Below are positions 40,221-52,504 of a DNA stretch of 64,000 nt, in pieces; within the stretch, counting starts at the first letter, position 1, and every line of letters starts with the position of its first letter. The notes beneath the pieces are model-generated. The model was not told the origin of the DNA, searched no databases, and worked only from the letters and a program-made list of their open reading frames with translations. Both the position numbers and the translations under genes were made by a program. The stretch lies in NCBI RefSeq assembly GCF_000247815.1, contig NC_021674.1, positions 84,958,602 to 85,022,601 of the forward strand. Reading direction: 5' to 3'. This DNA is from Ficedula albicollis. Its lineage: Eukaryota > Chordata > Aves > Passeriformes > Muscicapidae.

Positions 40221-42085
40221 AGTCTGTGATTTAAACTTAGAATTCTACTTCTTTTTGTCTGGATATGGAATGGGTACTTACAAAAGGCACAAGTGCAACA
40301 TGGAAATGTAAAATAGGTCATACATAGCAGTTGAAACTGGAGTATCCTAACACATCACCTCACAGAACCTTCCAGCTTGAAGGCACTCAAAAGAGAGGGA
40401 AGACACTGAGTTAAATGTTTAGAATGGACCAGGACTTGAATGTCCTGCCTTCCAGGTGGCTTATATAGACATGTGGATGTAGCAACATTAAAGGTGAAGC
40501 CTCTAATGCCATCCTGTCAGACCTGTTCTACTCCATTTCCCCATAGTCCTTAGAAGTGCAGAAACTGGTGAAGCAATCCTTTTTTTCAAATGCCAAAATG
40601 TAAAATCAGACATGTCAAAGATATATTTGAAATCTATTGGTTGAGGGAGAAAAGAAAATCTGTATACACTAGTACCCAATCTAGCATCTTGGCCCCCTCC
40701 CATTTATGTAGATGCAGACATGCAAAACAAATTTATCCTCAACTAATGAGTAAATTCAGACTAAATTCAGAAATTTTGCAAGAATGAAAGCATATTTAGA
40801 TTTAAATACATCCAACACTTGAAAAAATAGCTTTGACTCTAAGCAAAGTTAATCTGAGATATATTCAAAAGCTCTTAAAAATTATGCACCAAACTGCTGT
40901 CCTCCCTTTGCATTGCATCACCCTTAAATCCCTCAGCAGCCTGCAGGATTTACAGGATTTACAGGTAGAATAGATAACTGTACATTAGATGATGATCACA
41001 TCCCTGACCTCAGTAAGAATACAAATGTTCCCCCTGCTTCAGTTACCTGGCAACAGGGGAAGGTCTGCTATGTAGCATAGTGCTGATTTCTTATGCTGTG
41101 CACACATTTTGAAGGCATTATCCAAATCTATAAATTGTTGTATCTCTTTCCCCCATCCCAGCTTGTATAAATCAGCACTTGAATTTGGGATCACTCAAAT
41201 GAAATTTCAGGGAGTGAATGAAGACTCCCTTTCTTTTTCTCTAAGTAGATCACAATCTCAGTAGAGAAAAAAGTACACTGCTGATGCCAGGAAAGAGGAG
41301 GAGGGCAAGAATTCTGCTGCAGAGGATTTGTGAGGTGTGGAGTTATTTTAACATTGCTGGATGAAAAATCTGTTACTAAAATAAGAGTTGGGAATGAATC
41401 CACTTCCACCAGAGTGGAGGAATGTTGGCTTCAATAGTTTAAAATGCTCCAATAAAAATGCTACTTTTTCATAATTCTGTCTATGTTCACCTTCAACTTA
41501 GTCTCCATAAATTGCTGACACTTGATGAAAAGTTTGGCCTAGGCCTTTCATTTTCATTAGTTTTATCGATATTTCATTATTTTGTGTTTGTTATGGGGAA
41601 AAATACATTAAAACCTGAACAAAAACAAGTTACACATATGAAGCGTATGTGGTATATATCATGAAATGACACAGCTCTAGGACATAGCAAGACTGTAAGC
41701 ATACTAAAATAGACATTAAATGTTAGGGATAAACCTGATCTGAAATGCCAAATCAATGTGCAATTATTTAGAAATTTTGTTTAAGAACTGTGTATTTCAT
41801 GACCTAATTTCACGTTCATCTGAAAAAGCAAATGAGATAGTGCTTCCAGGAAGAATTACTTATATTTTTTTAATAATAGATATATATATATATTGACTGA
41901 TTTAATATCATGGAAAGAAGGGTTACTCAATATATAAAATGCATCTCTCTCTTCCATATTTTTTAATATCTCAGTGGGTGGACCAGGGATATTTCAGTCA
42001 ATGATACTTCATTTTTTCTTCATTTCGTTTAGAAATTATACTTCATTATTTTAATCAATTCTATTGTAATTTATTTTCCAAGAAC
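40221..42085. other. Unique noncoding DNA
   Basis: AT-rich sequence with a 10-bp repeat (GGATTTACAG, near 40946) and a (TA)n run (41881-41894). No gene or recognised repeat family. Confidence 0.5.
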
Positions 42086-42490
42086 CATAAACTCCTCTAG
42101 ATTGGAAGGCATCTATGAAGATCATCTTGTCTAACAACATGCTCAGAGCAGCTCCAGGGGGCCATGTCCATTTTGGTTTTGAATATCTTCAAGCAACAGA
42201 ATTGTCTCTGGGCAGCCTGGTCTGAAAATCGTCATGGAGAATTTTTTTCCCCCTTAGATTCAATGCAAAATTTCCATCTTCTGAATTTTCCCTCTCATCC
42301 TGTCTGTGTGCCCATAAGAAGAGTCTGGGTCCATCCTCTTTGTATCATCTTTCAAGGTTGTTGTAGACATCAGTAAGATTTGCACCAAAGCCTCCACTCC
42401 AGAATGAACAAAATCAGCTTCCTCGAGCTCTCCTTTCATTTCATGTACTCTGTGACTATTTAATCTCTGATGAAGACATTCTAGTATGTT
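42086..42490 (-). mobile_element. Old CR1 LINE fragment
   Basis: A diverged CR1 copy lies on the minus strand. It keeps TTGGAAGGCATCTATGAAGATCATC-like 3'-tip sequence, the CTGGGCAGCCTGGTCTG block (about 42208) and the CCTCTCATCCTGTCTGTG block (about 42291), in reversed CR1 order. Boundaries are approximate and no frame survives. Confidence 0.8.
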
Positions 42491-43046
42491 GATTTTTTCT
42501 TTTTTTTCCAAAATCATAAATAAAAAGCAGTGCAATGACTAGGGACTTTAACTGTGAGGAGCAGGCTAAGATCCCTGTGATGCATATTTTTGAGCAGGGA
42601 TCTGAAGTTGTATTTCTCTTTCAAATTTATGTTTAATTATTGAATTAAAGTTCTTTGCCACCTTTTCCGCATCTTAAAAATAATTCTACTTTATATAAAT
42701 AATGAAGTGTTCATCTTGAGATAAAGAAAGCAAGAGCCTTCAACTCCAAAGGAGTGGATAGAAGTTCGTATCTGTAGGCAAGTAAAACAGGGCAAGATGC
42801 TAAAACTGAATCAAGTAACTTTTGAAAACATCCTTTGAGAATGCTATTGTTCATAAAGTTGTGATTCTCTGATGAAAAGCAGGAAGAGGTCCTGGCTGAA
42901 GTACAGAATGAAAAAATTACTCTTAAATATCTAACAAAACATTATTTAACAAAAATAACAATATTTTTAGTTTCTGAAAGATAATAATTGATAATACAAC
43001 ATGCCTGTAAATTGAAATATATTCTCCTTTTAACTTCTTTTTAAAG
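42491..43046. other. Unique noncoding DNA
   Basis: AT-rich sequence, nothing recognised. Confidence 0.5.
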
Positions 43047-43214
43047 AATGAATTTGTGCTGGATTAAAACATATGTTAATTCCTAAGAGCAATTGTTAGA
43101 CTTTTAAAGCCATTTAATCTGATGTTTAATAATGAATTTGTTCTGGATTAAAACATACGTTAATTCCTAAGAGCAATTGTTAGATTTTTAAAGCCATTTA
43201 ATCTGATGTTTAAT
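43047..43214 (+). repeat. Tandem duplication, 2 x 84 bp
   Basis: Copies at 43047-43130 and 43131-43214 differ at three sites (TGTGCTGG/TGTTCTGG, CATATG/CATACG, AGACTT/AGATTT), about 3.6%. Confidence 0.95.
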
Positions 43215-43860
43215 AATCTAGTAAATTTCTTGGTAGCAAATCCACCAGATATACATGTATGAATTCCAAGAGTAAAATTCTACTTGCTTCACTTATGCTG
43301 GAGGTCTCAATTTTTTCTTGGAAGGGATTACTTTCATCGATATGCTAACCAAGTCCAGAGGACTAACAAAGCCTTGAGGACTACAGGTCTACCCTCATGA
43401 GCAGTTCCACTGGCATCATCCGAGTCTTGCCTAAGTAAAAAGTGCAGAAGTTGAGGAAATGCACAGTTCTCAAGATTTTAGGAAATGATTTCCATATCAG
43501 ACAGCAACAACCCCATAAATCACAAAGATTAAAAGCTTAAATGTTGCCAGCATTTTAATTTAACTTTAGGGTATGCAAAGAAGGAATTGAGTTGACTATT
43601 CACTAAAATATTTTTAACATATTGTTGCTAGTTAAATTAACTCCCTACTCAGGGTGTGACTTATGCACATGCCTTTAATTATCTTCATTTCTGAATATTC
43701 TCTGGATTAATTTTCCAAAGAGCATGGTTGAAAAAGAATATCAAAACAACTAGAGAAACTATGCTTAAATAGGTAGCTAATATTTTGGGGTGCTCGTGAG
43801 AAGAGAACTAAAGACACGATTCCGCTTTTTCTGCTTCTCCAGTTCTCATTTTTGCTCTCT
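43215..43860. other. Unique noncoding DNA
   Basis: AT-rich sequence, nothing recognised. Confidence 0.5.
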
Positions 43861-43988
43861 ATATGTAGCAACTCCAGAGAAACAATCTTTTATATAATCT
43901 TTCTCTGGAGATGGTTTTACATTTATATGTAGCAACTCCAGAGAAACAATCTTTTATATAATCTTTCTCTGGAGATGGTTTTACATTT
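43861..43988 (+). repeat. Tandem duplication, 2 x 64 bp, each with a hairpin
   Basis: Two identical copies (43861-43924 and 43925-43988). Each contains a perfect inverted repeat with an 11-bp stem (CTCCAGAGAAA, then TTTCTCTGGAG) around a 17-base AT-rich loop, at 43872-43910 in copy 1. The hairpin is too short for a normal microRNA precursor. Confidence 0.95.
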
Positions 43989-44040
43989 ACCACATGAAAC
44001 AAGGCTAAAGAGTGGGAAAAGCATGTATACATTGAATTAC

Positions 44041-45065
44041 CATAGAATCATGGAATCATTAGGGTTGGAAAAGATCTCCAAGGTCTTTGAGTCTAACTTT
44101 TGTCTGAATACCACCATGTCAGTTAATCTGCACAATTAAGTGCCTAATGAAATGTCTTGCCATTTTTTGAACACTTCCAAGGACAATCAGTCCATCATCA
44201 CTTCCCTGGGCAATTCCTTCCAACTCTTAACCACCCTTTCTGTGAAGAAATTTCTCCTGATGTCCAACCTGAATATCCTCTGGTGCAATTTGAAGCCTTT
44301 TCCTCTTATCCTGTCACTGGCTGCCTGGGAGAAGATACTGACCCTCACCTTGCTACAGCCTCCTTTCAGGGAGCTGTAGAGAGCAAAGTGTCTCCCCTTG
44401 GCCTCCGTTTCTCCAGATAAACACCTCCAGCTCCCTCAGCTGCTCCTTACAGGACTTGTGGTCCTGACCCTTCAGCAGCTCCATTGCCCTTCTCTGGACT
44501 CACTCCAGCCCTTTGGTGTCCTTCTTGTAGTGAGAGGTCCAGAACTGGACACAGGACAGAGGTGTGGCCTCACCACCAGGAAGGCAATTCCTGTCCTGGT
44601 CCTGCTGGCCACACTGTGGCTGATACAGCCCAGGATGCCATTGGCCTTCTTGGCCACCTGGGCACTGCTGGCTCATGTTCAGCCACTGTCAACCAGGACT
44701 TCCAGATAGATCCCTTTCCACTGGGCACCTTTCCAGGCACTCTTCCCCAACCTGTAATGCAGCCTGGGGTTATGGTGATCCAAAGGCAGGACCCAACACT
44801 TGGCCTTTTTGAACCTTACTGGGCCTTGACCCATTGATGCAGCCTAGGTCTAGCAGGGCACTGCTCCTGGCAGGCTGATTTACTAGCTGTGTCAGGAATT
44901 TGTCTTCCACACAGTCTAGTAACCTCCTAGACTCCATCTCCTTCACTGCGTTGAGTTTCCAGCAGACATCTGACAAGTTGAAATCTCCCCCAAAGGCAAG
45001 GGCTATCGATTGTGCACTGTCAGCCAGACACTTATAAAATACAGTAATAGAATGGCTGTAACAAT
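44041..45065 (-). mobile_element. CR1 LINE with internal deletion (endonuclease joined to 3' part)
   Basis: A CR1 copy of about 1 kb lies on the minus strand, with its 3' end and CATAGAATCATGGAAT tail at 44041. The right end (about 44830-45060) is not adjacent sequence in normal CR1. It reads as the endonuclease domain of ORF2, including the GGDFNLSDVCWK motif (about 44955-44990) and the RRLLDCVEDKFLTQ block. After LLDL the sequence switches directly to the C-terminal ORF2 tail and 3' UTR, so the whole reverse-transcriptase core is missing. The tail is readable in pieces, with LGCISHSVASRTRTG near 44590-44640. The copy is younger-looking than those at 29.5 and 42 kb. It is non-autonomous and dead. 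Confidence 0.9.
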
Positions 45066-47864
45066 TTCCTGCAGGTCCATAACATGGATTTAAAGTGTAC
45101 TCTAGACTCAGGCCAGATCTTCTCTGCCATCACCTGAGCCATCACTATTCAGTGGCTGATCTGAGAGGAGAGACACAAGTATGAATCATGACTTTATGAT
45201 TCCTGCATATGCCACTGAAGGCAAGAGGCCTCCAGTTCATTTAGGTAGGCTAGACAAACCTTGAGGCTCAGATGAAGTCTGATTAATGTGGTATTACCAC
45301 AAATACCTCTATTTTCTTCATTTAGCAGAATTTGCTTGCAAAAACAGCTTTATCTACTTACCAGTACTCACTCCTTTTGCAACCCACTTGTGCAACATAT
45401 GTCTTGAGACTGATGAGATGTTTTCCAACATCACACAGCATAGCTCAGATTTAAGCTACTTCCTACTGTTGTGTCTGTCAAGTCTATTCAAAGCATAATT
45501 TGCTTAGAGCAAGGTTCTTCTGTTACTCACTACTGTACAGAGAAGAGCACAGGAGTATCAATGTTTCATATACTTCTTTGCCCTTCCAGCAGAATTAGGA
45601 AAAAAAAGAGAATAATTAGTTTCAGAATTTATTGTAGAACTTTTGTGCCACTTCAGAAACAACTTTTCTACTTTTAAAGATATTGAGAAGTAAAAAATTA
45701 TATATTTTCTCATAGATACCCATGCAGATGAGTCACATAATTTGCTGTCAGCATACTCATTAAAGTGAAATTTAGCCTCTTTTTCACTGAACAATTTGCC
45801 AAAAACATAAACATAAAAACTATGTTTCTGGCAATTCTAATTATATATTGGTTATGTTTTTCTTTAAAAATATACATTCTCTTTGAAAAAGAGAAGTTGA
45901 AGTTTTTACTGACTTCTAATTTTAGAGTGTAATGGAAAAAAAAGTAATACACACATATCCACTGAGATGAGCCTTATAATTTTTATATATTTGGTGCCAC
46001 ATTCATCATTTCAAAGATCCAAAGTCGGCCCTGGCATGCTACATTTCCTGGTGGAAGAAAAGCATAATGGAAAAGTGTTGTCAACACTCTGCCATAAGAA
46101 CGTCTCCAGTCAAAAGTAATTTGCCTATACAGAATCATAGATCGATTTTTAAGAAAATGTTGCCATTTTCTGTTCTAAGCACTGTAGGATGATTGCAAGG
46201 AATCACAGCCCAAAAGGTAAAGGAAAATGTCTACATTTTCATTTTCTGTGGGGTTGCAAGAATGATTAGCCATCATCTACTGCAAATGTCAGAAAGTTGG
46301 AGAAAACAGTATTGTCTTTGTTCAAAGAAATCAGTATAAAAAGGAAACAGTACATTTCCTTGAACAACAAACACTGCAATTACAAAGTAATCAAAACTTA
46401 TATTGAATGAGGTAGCCTGTATTTGCCAGCACTGTGTGAATCACACTGTAAGGGGGAAGGGTGAGAAAAGAGTATAGGCAATGATTGGTATCAGATGCCA
46501 GTCAGATGTGCTCTTTTGTCTGTATTTGGGCTGATGTTTCATGCTTGATCATGCTTCTAGACTATTCCATCTTGCTGAACACAATTTTCCCTTTACAGAT
46601 ACCACACCAAATATCTGGGCAATAGCACAGGCAATCAGTCCCTAATCCAGTTCTGAGAGAAAAGTGCATATTAGATTAAATAATATGAAAAGTAGAGTGC
46701 TTTCTTCCAGGTGTGCTAAACTAGTTTCATCCTACACCTGGGAAAATTATGTTGTATCCAATCCATTTGTGTTACAGTCAGGTTCACTGTCTTCCCCTCT
46801 TCAGAGGAAGCAGGAGAAAGGAAGTTTTCCTTATGATTTAAATGTTACTAAAAAAGTAATAGCTCTGGGTAGCTAATTCCTTGTCTGAAGGATGTCACTG
46901 CAGTAATTATTATTCTCATCATTAGTGGCTTTTTCTCTTTTTTTTTTGGTATAGATAGGAAAATATAATACCCATGCCTGAAGGAATAAAGAGCTTTTCT
47001 ATGAAACAAGTCTATATAGGAATGTAGTGATGTTCTTACAATTTAAATTTGTTCTACTTGAAAACAGTGAAAAAATCTTAATGCCAGTCACGTCCCCTTA
47101 GACTACACAAAATTCTCACAATATTTAATGATTTGCTCCTATAGTTTTATACTGGCACTTCAAAATCTGTAATGAAGACCATGATGATCCCAAACTGAAA
47201 AATCATAAATCGTTCAGGTTGTGACAATCAGATAGTTTGATATTGATTTTTTTTAGAGAAATATTATATAAAGTTAGTCTCAAGAGCACTTCTCAATCTT
47301 TCCTCTTCAGCAAAGAGTCCTGTGGAAGATGAAATGCATGCCTGTGGTTGGTATTGGTATTCCAAACTTAGTTGGGTTGCCAAGCGTTTCAGCTGGCAAT
47401 ATTTGTTCCTCATAAGCCACAGAGCAATTTCACTCCATTCTTCTGTTTAAATAATTTTAATACTTTCCAGAATGTAAAAAGATGTTTTTAATATAGGGTT
47501 GTTTCCACAGACAGCCCTAGTAAGCCCCAGGTCGCAATAAATGTATACAAGTGACATTACAGATGCTGTTTCTTGTTTATGTAACATCAAAGGCATCTCC
47601 TTTGTAAATATTGTAGAACCACATGTAGTGATTGGTATCTATACTGAACATAACACTGTTACACTTATTTCTCATAATTATTTTAATGCCTTAAAATATA
47701 TGTATTTGTGATGACTCGTGGTGGTGAATATGCACATCCCACATGTGGACTAGTCACATATTCAAACTTCAAAAGAGTATTATTGCAAAGCCAAGCAGTT
47801 AAAAGTTACAAAAAGCAGAATTACGCTTGCTTATGGATGCAGCTTTTGATACTGTGATCACATG
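45066..47864. other. Unique noncoding DNA
   Basis: About 2.8 kb of AT-rich sequence without a recognised element or gene. Short frames (up to 80 codons) show no motif. Confidence 0.5.
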
Positions 47865-50362
47865 TTGATTTTTCATCATGATCCTTTTCCCATTTAGCAG
47901 ACTGGAGGAGGAATAATGTTCTGTTATTGAGTATCCAACCTCCAGTACAATGTATGATGCTATTTCTGATTTACTGGCACATCTAACAATGTCCTTGAAC
48001 ACCAAGTGTGGTCACACCTGGAAATGGTTCTTTTTGAAATTAAAGGGAGTAATAAGTATAGAGTACGTGAGTTATGCTATCCTGGCTAATACCAGGCACC
48101 ACCCTGGCATTCAGAGTAGCCTTTTTTCTAGCTAATCTAGCATTCATTTATCATGCCCTTCATTTCCTTAGAGTGGGGATTGTTTTGCACTTCAGTAACA
48201 TATGAAACTCAAAGAGCCTCTGCACGGCTTTGCCATCAAATGCCACATGTAAATTAAGTATAAATAAATTTAATTTGAAACTTCAAGTGCCTAAGAAAAA
48301 TAAAATTCCAAAGCCACTATGAAGAACATGTGTTGGATTATTCTTAGCATAAAACTTCAATAAATGGGTTTGAACTTCAATTATTGTTATGATTGCGTGT
48401 TGACAACTGAAACGTCTCTTTCTATTGACTCAAAGATACATATTCTACATCTGGTTGCTGGTGCTTATTGAGATGGAGGCCTGGAGCAGCAAGGAAACCT
48501 GATGGACTCAGCAGCACAGAAAAATAGGAAATTTACTGGAGAAAATGTTACTATTTCTCCAGTTTCTCAAAATCCAGCTTTACTGAAGATGCAGTTAAGG
48601 TGCATCTACACTTAGGTACAGAGAGAGACAGACCAGGCTCTACCAATCTGGACTGATCTGACGATGGCAACAGATGCTGGAGCAGTGCCTCATTTTTGTT
48701 TAGGATGCTTTGTGACCCACCTGTATAAAGTCTTTCATGAGGAAAAAAAAAAAAAAGTGTTAAAGTATTTTCTTTTCGGTCAGAAATGGTTTTCTGGGTC
48801 TACATAGCAGTGGTCATATGCAAGTGCAATTTAAAACACTTTGGTATAAAATTTAGTAAAATCATGTTAAAGCTCTTACACGGCAACTCGTGTTGTTCTA
48901 GAAAGCAGACACGCAGCACAACACCTTTTTTTTGGATGCAGTGACATTTTCTTTCAGCTTTGTACTATTCATAACTTCATTCACTTGGCTATTCAAAAAC
49001 AAAATGTAGGCAGAAAGCTAGAATGCCATATATTTGTTAAAAACGCAGGAGTAAACACTGAATAACTTTAAGAAGAAAAAGATTTATCTAGGTTTGGGTG
49101 GTTTTGGTTTGGTTTGATTTTTCATCATGATCCTTTTCCCATTTAGCAGACTGGAGGAGGAATAATGTTCTGTTATTGAGTATCCAACCTCCAGTACAAT
49201 GTATGATGCTATTTCTGATTTACTGGCACATCTAACAATGTCCTTGAACACCAAGTGTGGTCACACCTGGAAATGGTTCTTTTTGAAATTAAAGGGAGTA
49301 ATAAGTATAGAGTACATGAGTTATGCTATCCTGGCTAATACCAGGCACCACCCTGGCATTCAGAGTAGCCTTTTTTCTAGCTAATCTAGCATTCATTTAT
49401 CATGCCCTTCATTTCCTTAGAGTGGGGATTGTTTTGCGCTTCAGTAACATATGAAACTCAAAGAGCCTCTGCACGGCTTTGCCATCAAATGCCACATGTA
49501 AATTAAGTATAAATAAATTTAATTTGAAACTTCAAGTGCCTAAGAAAAATAAAATTCCAAAGCCACTATGAAGAACATGTGTTGGATTATTCTTAGCATA
49601 AAACTTCAATAAATGGGTTTGAACTTCAATTATTGTTATGATTGCGTGTTGACAACTGAAACGTCTCTTTCTATTGACTCAAAGATACATATTCTACATC
49701 TGGTTGCTGGTGCTTATTGAGATGGAGGCCTGGAGCAGCAAGGAAACCTGATGGACTCAGCAGCACAGAAAAATAGGAAATTTACTGGAGAAAATGTTAC
49801 TATTTCTCCAGTTTCTCAAAATCCAGCTTTACTGAAGATGCAGTTAAGGTGCATCTACACTTAGGTACAGAGAGAGACAGACCAGGCTCTACCAATCTGG
49901 ACTGATCTGACGATGGCAACAGATGCTGGAGCAGTGCCTCATTTTTGTTTAGGATGCTTTGTGACCCACCTGTATAAAGTCTTTCATGAGGAAAAAAAAA
50001 AAAAAGTGTTAAAGTATTTTCTTTTCGGTCAGAAATGGTTTTCTGGGTCTACATAGCAGTGGTCATATGCAAGTGCAATTTAAAACACTTTGGTATAAAA
50101 TTTAGTAAAATCATGTTAAAGCTCTTACACGGCAACTCGTGTTGTTCTAGAAAGCAGACACACAGCACAACACCTTTTTTTTGGATGCAGTGACATTTTC
50201 TTTCAGCTTTGTACTATTCATAACTTCATTCACTTGGCTATTCAAAAACAAAATGTAGGCAGAAAGCTAGAATGCCATATATTTGTTAAAAACGCAGGAG
50301 TAAACACTGAATAACTTTAAGAAGAAAAAGATTTATCTAGGTTTGGGTGGTTTTGGTTTGGT
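47865..50362 (+). repeat. Tandem duplication, 2 x 1249 bp
   Basis: Copy 1 (47865-49113) and copy 2 (49114-50362) adjoin exactly at a GGTTTGGTTTGATTT junction. I find three differences (GTACGTGAG/GTACATGAG, TTGCACTTC/TTGCGCTTC, ACACGCAGC/ACACACAGC), so identity is about 99.8%. The content is noncoding. A 61-codon frame occurs in each copy only because the copies match. Confidence 0.97.
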
Positions 50363-50479
50363 TATATTTTGCATTTAAAAAGTTACCCAAGTGTCATATT
50401 GTTATTAGCATCTGAAATTCATTCACTGAAATGGTTTAAATGTCAAAACATTTGAAGGGGCTAACATATAAGGCATGCT
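50363..50479. other. Short unique interval
   Basis: Noncoding spacer between the 1249-bp duplication and the AAAT-type microsatellite. Confidence 0.5.
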
Positions 50480-50545
50480 AAATAAATAAATAAAAATAAA
50501 TAAATGAATGGATGAATGAATGAATAAATAAATAAATAAATAAAT
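50480..50545. repeat. (AAAT/GAAT)n microsatellite
   Basis: Imperfect tetranucleotide run: AAAT units, then GAAT and GGAT units, then AAAT units again. Confidence 0.9.
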
Positions 50546-50606
50546 TTCCTTTATAGTTTAATTCATACTTTAATGAATGAGAACACTTTCTTCCATAGGT
50601 ATGAAG

Positions 50607-50934
50607 GGGACCTTATTCATGTATATGAATATATTATGGGATGGAAAGGGTGCACAAAAGATGGACCCAGCTCTTTCCAGTGGTTCCCACTGACAGGGCT
50701 GAAGTCAATGGGCAGAAACAAACACAGGAGATTCCCTCTGAACATCTGAAAACGCCTTTTCTCTGTAGGGGTCTCTGAGCACTGGTACAGGCTGCCCAGA
50801 GAGATCATGGAGATATCCAAAAGCTGTCTGGATACCAGCTTGAGCAACTGGCTTTAGGTGGCTATGATTTAGCAGGATATTTGGACCAGATGACCTCCAG
50901 AGGTCCCTTCAAAACCATCCTGTGGTTCTGTGAT
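50607..50934 (+). mobile_element. CR1 LINE 3' end (copy 1 of the 515-bp duplication)
   Basis: Plus-strand CR1 tail. It comprises the end of ORF2 (EHWYRLPREIMEISKSCLDT in broken context, about 50776-50835), then the 3' UTR with GGACCAGATGACCTCCAG, AGGTCCCTTCAAAACCATCC and the final TTCTGTGAT. It is 5'-truncated and inactive. An in-frame remnant on the opposite strand (76 codons) is antisense noise. Confidence 0.93.
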
Positions 50935-51121
50935 AAATATTGTCACAAGCAATCTAAGAAGGTATCTTACTGATTCATGTACTACTGTCATCTGTCACAT
51001 ATCTCACATAGATACCAGGATTTTTTTATTTGGTTTTAAATGAGTCAAATGTAACATTTATTCCTTTATAGTTTAATTCATACTTTAATGAATGAGAACA
51101 CTTTCTTCCATAGGTATGAAG

Positions 51122-51449
51122 GGGACCTTATTCATGTATATGAATATATTATGGGATGGAAAGGGTGCACAAAAGATGGACCCAGCTCTTTCCAGTGGTT
51201 CCCACTGACAGGGCTGAAGTCAATGGGCAGAAACAAACACAGGAGATTCCCTCTGAACATCTGAAAACGCCTTTTCTCTGTAGGGGTCTCTGAGCACTGG
51301 TACAGGCTGCCCAGAGAGATCATGGAGATATCCAAAAGCTGTCTGGATACCAGCTTGAGCAACTGGCTTTAGGTGGCTATGATTTAGCAGGATATTTGGA
51401 CCAGATGACCTCCAGAGGTCCCTTCAAAACCATCCTGTGGTTCTGTGAT
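51122..51449 (+). mobile_element. CR1 LINE 3' end (copy 2 of the 515-bp duplication)
   Basis: Identical to the fragment at 50607-50934, offset by 515 bp together with its flanks. It should be counted as one insertion event. Confidence 0.93.
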
Positions 51450-51575
51450 AAATATTGTCACAAGCAATCTAAGAAGGTATCTTACTGATTCATGTACTAC
51501 TGTCATCTGTCACATATCTCACATAGATACCAGGATTTTTTTATTTGGTTTTAAATGAGTCAAATGTAACATTTA

Positions 51576-52504
51576 TTTGCAACAGAGTGAAATTTCTTAC
51601 TGGAAACCATTGCAAAAATCCCTATTCTTATCACTGCTATAAGTCCCCCTAACTTTTTCATAATACTTTTCAAAAGGGTTCATTATTATTACAATATTTA
51701 ATGGTGTACTTGTTAATATAAATTTCATATAGGATTTAGATAAAATTCAAAAGTGATGTTTCTTTTTGTCCCTCACTACTCTGACAGTTCTTTAATCTTC
51801 AAAGGTTGCAGAACAAATGCAGTTTGCAAATACACAAAACTGTGAAATTACAGTGCAAGAAAAGGTACATCCAAGTAAATCTGTGATAGAAGTTCTTTTA
51901 CACCTCTAAACAATAAATTTCAGTATTCCTAGAAATATATGAATATGTAGACCAACACTATAGAAACATGACATGGAATGGCAGTGGCCTTGACAGATCA
52001 CTGTAGAACCTCTTACCCCTTGCTGAAAAGGAGACTTGGTACTAAAGTTGTTTTCTTATCAGAAACATTAATTTCCTCAGAAGTCTGAATCTTTTATTAG
52101 ACTTTCGTCTAGGCTTCACTTTCATAGGTTTTTGGTTTATAACACAAACATCCTTTGATTTTTCTTCCTGATTTTTAGTTGCAAGAAATGGAGCCCTGCC
52201 ATCTTTTAATCTACATTTCATTCTGTTTCCATATGGATTTTGTTTTGACTCTATTTCCTTTCTTCCTTTCAAGCCACAGATTTCTGATGTCTCAGTTCCC
52301 TTCTTCTACTAGTCTCTGTCCTGCAGTAGCATCCCTGTCTTGGTTGTTCCACTTTCATTTCAGGGACACCCTATGTTTACCACCTGTCCTGCCTGTCTTT
52401 GCATAAGGCATGTTTTCTTTGACACATGACTTCACAGTACAGAAGAGAAGAGCTTCTCTCTCTCCCTATTCATGTCTGGCCTCAGCCCAGCCTGGAAATA
52501 ATAA
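51576..52504. other. Unique noncoding DNA with one odd basic reading frame
   Basis: AT-rich sequence. On the minus strand 52042-52272 holds a 76-codon frame ending in a strongly basic stretch (KPRRKSNKRFRLLRKLMF). I do not recognise it, and no promoter or splice structure is evident. A chance frame is the default reading. Confidence 0.4.

Larger units (their letters stand above)
50546..51575 (+). repeat. Tandem duplication, 2 x 515 bp, containing a CR1 end
   Basis: Copies at 50546-51060 and 51061-51575 appear identical. Each carries a CR1 3' end with the same flanking DNA on both sides. The CR1 was therefore copied by segmental duplication and not by a second retrotransposition. Confidence 0.97.
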
